From Blasia pusilla (taxonomy: Eukaryota > Marchantiophyta > Marchantiopsida > Blasiales): a DNA stretch of 64,000 nucleotides. The notes under the pieces are model-generated. The model saw only the letters and a list, made by a program, of their open reading frames with translations. It was not told the origin of the DNA and did not search any database. Each line of letters begins with the position of its first letter. The stretch's first letter is position 1. This document shows, piece after piece, positions 60,541 to 64,000 of the stretch. The stretch spans positions 56,482,001 through 56,546,000 of the forward strand of contig CM114272.1 in NCBI GenBank assembly GCA_050084515.1. The letters run 5' to 3'. The translations under genes and the position numbers were made by a program.

Positions 60541-60550
60541 AATATATAGC
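60541..60550 (+). promoter_or_regulatory. probable TATA box of the GH17 gene
   Basis: AATATATAGC lies about 45 bp upstream of a pyrimidine-rich stretch (CTCCCTCCCTC, CTCTCTCTCTTG) typical of plant 5' leaders, and 626 bp before the ATG at 61176. The intervening leader may contain an intron. Confidence 0.55.
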
Positions 60551-61175
60551 GCATTTCCTGCTGCAGAGAGAGTAGTGCGAGGCCAAGAGCTCCCTCCCTC
60601 CCTCTTCCTCCTCTCTCTCTTGTGAACTACTGTCGCCGTCGTCAGTCTCACAGTGTGAGGAAGGGACTGAGCCGAGTGAGGGAGAGCTTAGCTTGCATAC
60701 ATACACACTCCGAGAACCACCACTCTGAGAAGGAAGCACTGTTGTAGCGTTGATCTCCGCACGCTCACCAGCTCGCTCGGTGGACGCAACGGGAATGCTG
60801 TGGATGTGGGAAGGAGCTTGAGAAAGTCGCCGGATTGTGGCGTCGGAGGATTGCATTGGACGCAGGTAAACGACGACTACAGCACCCCCAGGCCATCGAG
60901 CGATTCGTGGAGAGGATTCGGGGCCGTTTTATCCGGACTGCATCTGCACTGCTCTGCGCTGCATTGCGGGCGATGTTCGTGGCCTTTCATAACCTACATT
61001 ACGCCCGAGTGTGGGCTCCTGCAGCTGCCGCATTCTCTTGTTGTCCCTCCGTGTCGATCTCCAACAGGAGAAGCGGTCCCGTGTCGGTGGCGCAGATGTT
61101 CGGATGCCTCGGAGCTCCCCGTGACCTGTAGAGGTTAACACTTTCTGCTCTCACGTGATTTATTCGGACGTCGAG

Positions 61176-63238
61176 ATGGCATTGTGGGTCAGAGCGTGCA
61201 GCTGGTGCCCGATGAAATTCGCAGTCATCGCTCTTCTTCTCAGTGGCATCGGAAATTCTTGGGCAGTGGACAATGGTTCGTCTCCTTTTCCTCTCTCCCC
61301 TCTGCCTAGATCCCTGCACGTTTAACGCAGATGGCCGTGTCTCCCTCCCTCTCTTCTGCCGGTCGCGTTTACTGGAGATGTCCGAGGCGTCGGATGATGC
61401 GATAGTAGTGTGGCAAAACTCCAGCAAATCTTGCGCCGATGTTCGGGGATGCGCTCCATGTGCTGCCCTGCCCACTCTAGCGAGAGCTGAGTGGAGCCCT
61501 TCAATCATGTAATCCGGATGTGATATGCAAGGCGAGCTGCAACGGACGGGTCGTTGAGTAAAGTAGGGTGGTTTGATTTTTCTCGAGCCGATGAAAGTTT
61601 TCTGAGTACTCATACGTAGTGGTTTTCGAGTCGATGTGAAGATTCGCAATGGACTGACCACTTCAGCGCGTGTCGGGTCTTCATGCAGACATCACAGAGG
61701 AGCAGAAAATCGGAATAAACTACGGTCGGATCGCGGACAACATTCCCAATCCTCAGCAAGCCGTTGCGCTCATGAGGCAAATGAACATTGGGAAAGTGAG
61801 GATCTATGACGCCGACGCGTCGGTGCTCTCCGCGTTGAGCGACTCGGGGCTTGAAGCTGCCATATCTGTGACCCACGACCTCATCGGGGGAATTTCCCAG
61901 AGTGCGGATACAGCAGACGCCTGGATTGCGAGCAATGTCGTGGCCTATCCTCGCACTCAAGTTAGATACATCATCGTCGGGAACGAGCTTTTTTCGTATC
62001 CTTCTCTGAACTTGACGTGGTATCAAGTCCTCCCTGCCATGAACAATTTGCACGACTCTTTGGTGAAGCGAGGTCTATCCGACACTGTGAAGGTGACCAC
62101 ATCCCTTGCCATGGACATTCTTGACACCTCCTTTCCCCCATCCAACGGCCGGTTCAGGAACGATATCGAGTGGCCTCTCATGAAGCCAATTTTGGCCCTG
62201 ATCGCCAGAACTCACTCCATGTTCTTCCTCAATGTGTATCCATACTTCGCATGGGCCAGCGACCCTGTCGATGTTTCCATCAACTACGCCCTCTTCGCCA
62301 CGGGTCCCCAGCTCGTGACGGTCCAGGACGGCACCCTTTCGTACAACAGTCTCTTGGACGCACAGATTGACGCCGTGATCGCTGCCATGGACAAGGTAGG
62401 CCTGGGAGACACCAAGCTAGCAGTCGGTGAGACAGGATGGCCCACAGCTGGAGATGCAGGCCAAACAGGAGCGAACATTGCATACGCTGCCAATTACAAC
62501 AGACGCCTGGTTCGCAGAGTTATGTCTACTCCGCCCACAGGAACTCCCAGACGGTCGGGACAGTTTATCCCGACTTACCTCTTCGCGCTATTCAACGAGA
62601 ATAATAAGCCAGGCCCAAGCACCGAGCGAAATTGGGGTCTCTTGTATGCTAATGGCTCCGAAGTGTATCCTGTCGATCTCACAGGAAAGCTCTCGGACGA
62701 CAGCTATCCTCCTCTTGCTGCTCCTCCCACCGAAACCCCTGCAACCTCCACTCCCAGTGCCGGAGCCCCGGCGACCTCTCAGCCCTTTGATGTGGCTGGG
62801 ACTTGGTGCACTGCAAGTCCTTCTGCTCAGACTGAAAGTCTACAAAGTGCCCTAGACTACGCATGTGGCCAGGGAGGCGCCGATTGTTCGGCACTTCAAA
62901 TAGGCGGCTCCTGCTACTTGCCCAACACCATCCAATCTCACGCTTCGTACGCTTTCAATTCCTACTGGCAATCCATGAAGAAGAGCGGCGGAACGTGTGA
63001 TTTCGGCGGAGCGGCTGTTCTTACAACTGTCAATCCGAGTGAGGATGCTAACCTCTCTTTGGTTCAATGTATCATGTTTGCTATTGTGCCTCCAGTGCGA
63101 GGGACGTGGTACCCTCGCGAGTCTCATCTCGATCACAGCGACCACACTCGAGAAATCCTTGCAGTGTGTCTTTTTTTGTTTTGTTTTGGATATCGAGCAG
63201 TTGCTTCTGCCACAGCTCAAGGGCGCCCCGGTAGTTGA
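61176..63238 (+). CDS. glucan endo-1,3-beta-glucosidase, GH17 with X8/CBM43 domain
   Basis: Exon 1 (61176-61275) encodes 33 residues with a signal peptide (MKFAVIALLLSGIGNSWA). A GT...AG intron spans 61276-61688 (acceptor TTCATGCAG). Exon 2 restores the frame as DITEEQKIGINYGRIADNIP, the usual mature GH17 start. The catalytic acid is in IIVGNELF (about residue 131) and the nucleophile in VGETGWPT (about 280). A Pro/Thr/Ser linker leads to an X8 module from WCTASPSA (about 405) with LDYACG, GADCS, SHASYAFNSYWQ and GTCDFGGAA. Read straight through, the protein has about 549 residues. A GTGAGG...CCTCCAG intron at 63039-63095 (57 nt, frame-neutral) would shorten it to about 530. The enzyme hydrolyses callose-type 1,3-beta-glucan in the wall or at plasmodesmata and X8 binds the glucan. 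The C-terminal end, and whether it carries a GPI signal, are uncertain. Confidence 0.93.
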
Positions 63239-64000
63239 GTTCAGAGGAGATGGGTTTGGGTGCGTCAGGATCACTGGCAGTAGACGAAGAGAGTGATGGT
63301 GGGGATTTTTGGTTAGACTTATGATTTGTTGTCGGCCACGACTGACGCTGTTTCCGTGGTCTGATGTGAACGATGGCAGGTGCTGGAACTTGCGTCTTCA
63401 CTTACATACCGACCACTCCATGAGAAGAATATTAGCTTGTACAGCAGGTAGAGGGCTCCGACTTCATCGACACTCATGAATGATCATTGTGGTCGTCTTG
63501 CGGAAGGGAGTCTCGTGTAATGTAATTTTTCCACTCTGGGCTTTGAGAAACAACGTCCAGAGGCCTTCGGTCTTCAGGACTTCAGCTGTACGGGCGGCAT
63601 CCTGCCTGTTTTCACTTCTGCCTCCACGCAGGGAGCACTTCGTGCGCATTTTCCTGTAAAAGCCTCTCTCTCCGCTCTTAGTTTCTTCGTCTGATTATAT
63701 TTTCAAAGCGAAGCGAGGAAATCACGTTTCGTCCTCCTGCCGGCCATGGACTCGCCCCTTCCGATTATAGATTCGAGTGCAGCACCGTGTGGGCTGGAAT
63801 AGCAGGAGAGAGCAAGAGAGAGAGAACCACCTGATACGTCCGTGGGAGCGGATGAAATGAAATAAGGCCAATTGATAGTGAAATCGAGAGGTTGTTTCCG
63901 ATGCGCTCGGAGGTTGTAACTACGATATGGTGATCTGCATGTCTGGAAGCATTCAATAAATTGCAATTTTGCCTCAATTTCGATTCCTGTGAAAGCTGCT
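63239..64000 (+). other. 3' untranslated region and downstream sequence of the GH17 gene
   Basis: No further gene was recognised. AATAAA at 63955-63960 is a candidate polyadenylation signal about 720 bp after the stop. Short ORFs here on both strands are without domains. Confidence 0.5.

Noticed and set aside
59766-60856. Long ORFs on both strands upstream of the GH17 gene
   Set aside because: Mutually overlapping, without domains, and spanning the TATA box and leader of the GH17 gene.

Overview
The window comes from a repeat-rich streptophyte plant nuclear genome. The only convincing host gene is a plant-type GH17 beta-1,3-glucanase with an X8 (CBM43) module at the far right. It has a signal-peptide exon, spliceosomal introns, a TATA box and a CT-rich leader. 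Almost everything else is transposable-element debris: Ty3/gypsy, Ty1/copia, LINE, hAT and short non-autonomous families in AT-rich DNA, with microsatellites and a few GC-rich islands. The species cannot be named from the sequence. The gypsy RT subtype and a DNMT3-type methyltransferase fit a non-seed plant or an early-diverging lineage, but that is inference.

The most notable content is a Ty3/gypsy family whose polyprotein order, read across three broken copies, is gag (CCHC knuckle) - aspartic protease - DNMT3-like cytosine-5 DNA methyltransferase - reverse transcriptase - RNase H - integrase - PHD finger. The PR-methyltransferase junction is in one frame in the copy at 5965-7535. The methyltransferase-RT junction is in one frame in the copy at 12425-17000. 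The third copy, 41326-47560 on the minus strand, keeps the LTR, leader, gag, PR and the whole methyltransferase domain but ends before RT. All copies carry stops or frameshifts. Retrotransposon-borne DNMTs have been reported in dinoflagellates and charophytes (de Mendoza et al. 2018). The pairing here with a C-terminal PHD finger, giving a DNA-methylation writer and a histone-reader fold in one polyprotein, is what deserves follow-up.

Layout. 1-5.3 kb: AT-rich DNA with a LINE 3' end. 5.3-17.1 kb: the DNMT/PHD gypsy, internally inverted and interrupted by a chromodomain gypsy (7536-12110, TSD GATGG). 17-26.7 kb: AT-rich DNA with small TIR elements and (AG)n/(AT)n tracts. 26.7-34 kb: a cluster of CAAGGTTGCAC-ended MITE-like elements, a degenerate hAT transposase lying between two 629-bp near-identical direct repeats, and an isolated LTR of the chromovirus. 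34-41.3 kb: a copia RT scrap, GC-rich islands and a LINE C-terminal nuclease-like fragment. 41.3-47.6 kb: the second DNMT gypsy locus. 47.6-59 kb: AT-rich DNA with copia, LINE and MITE scraps. 59-64 kb: promoter region and the GH17-X8 gene.

No tRNA, rRNA or CRISPR array was recognised. No translation was computed beyond reading the frames by eye, so edges of decayed elements are approximate.
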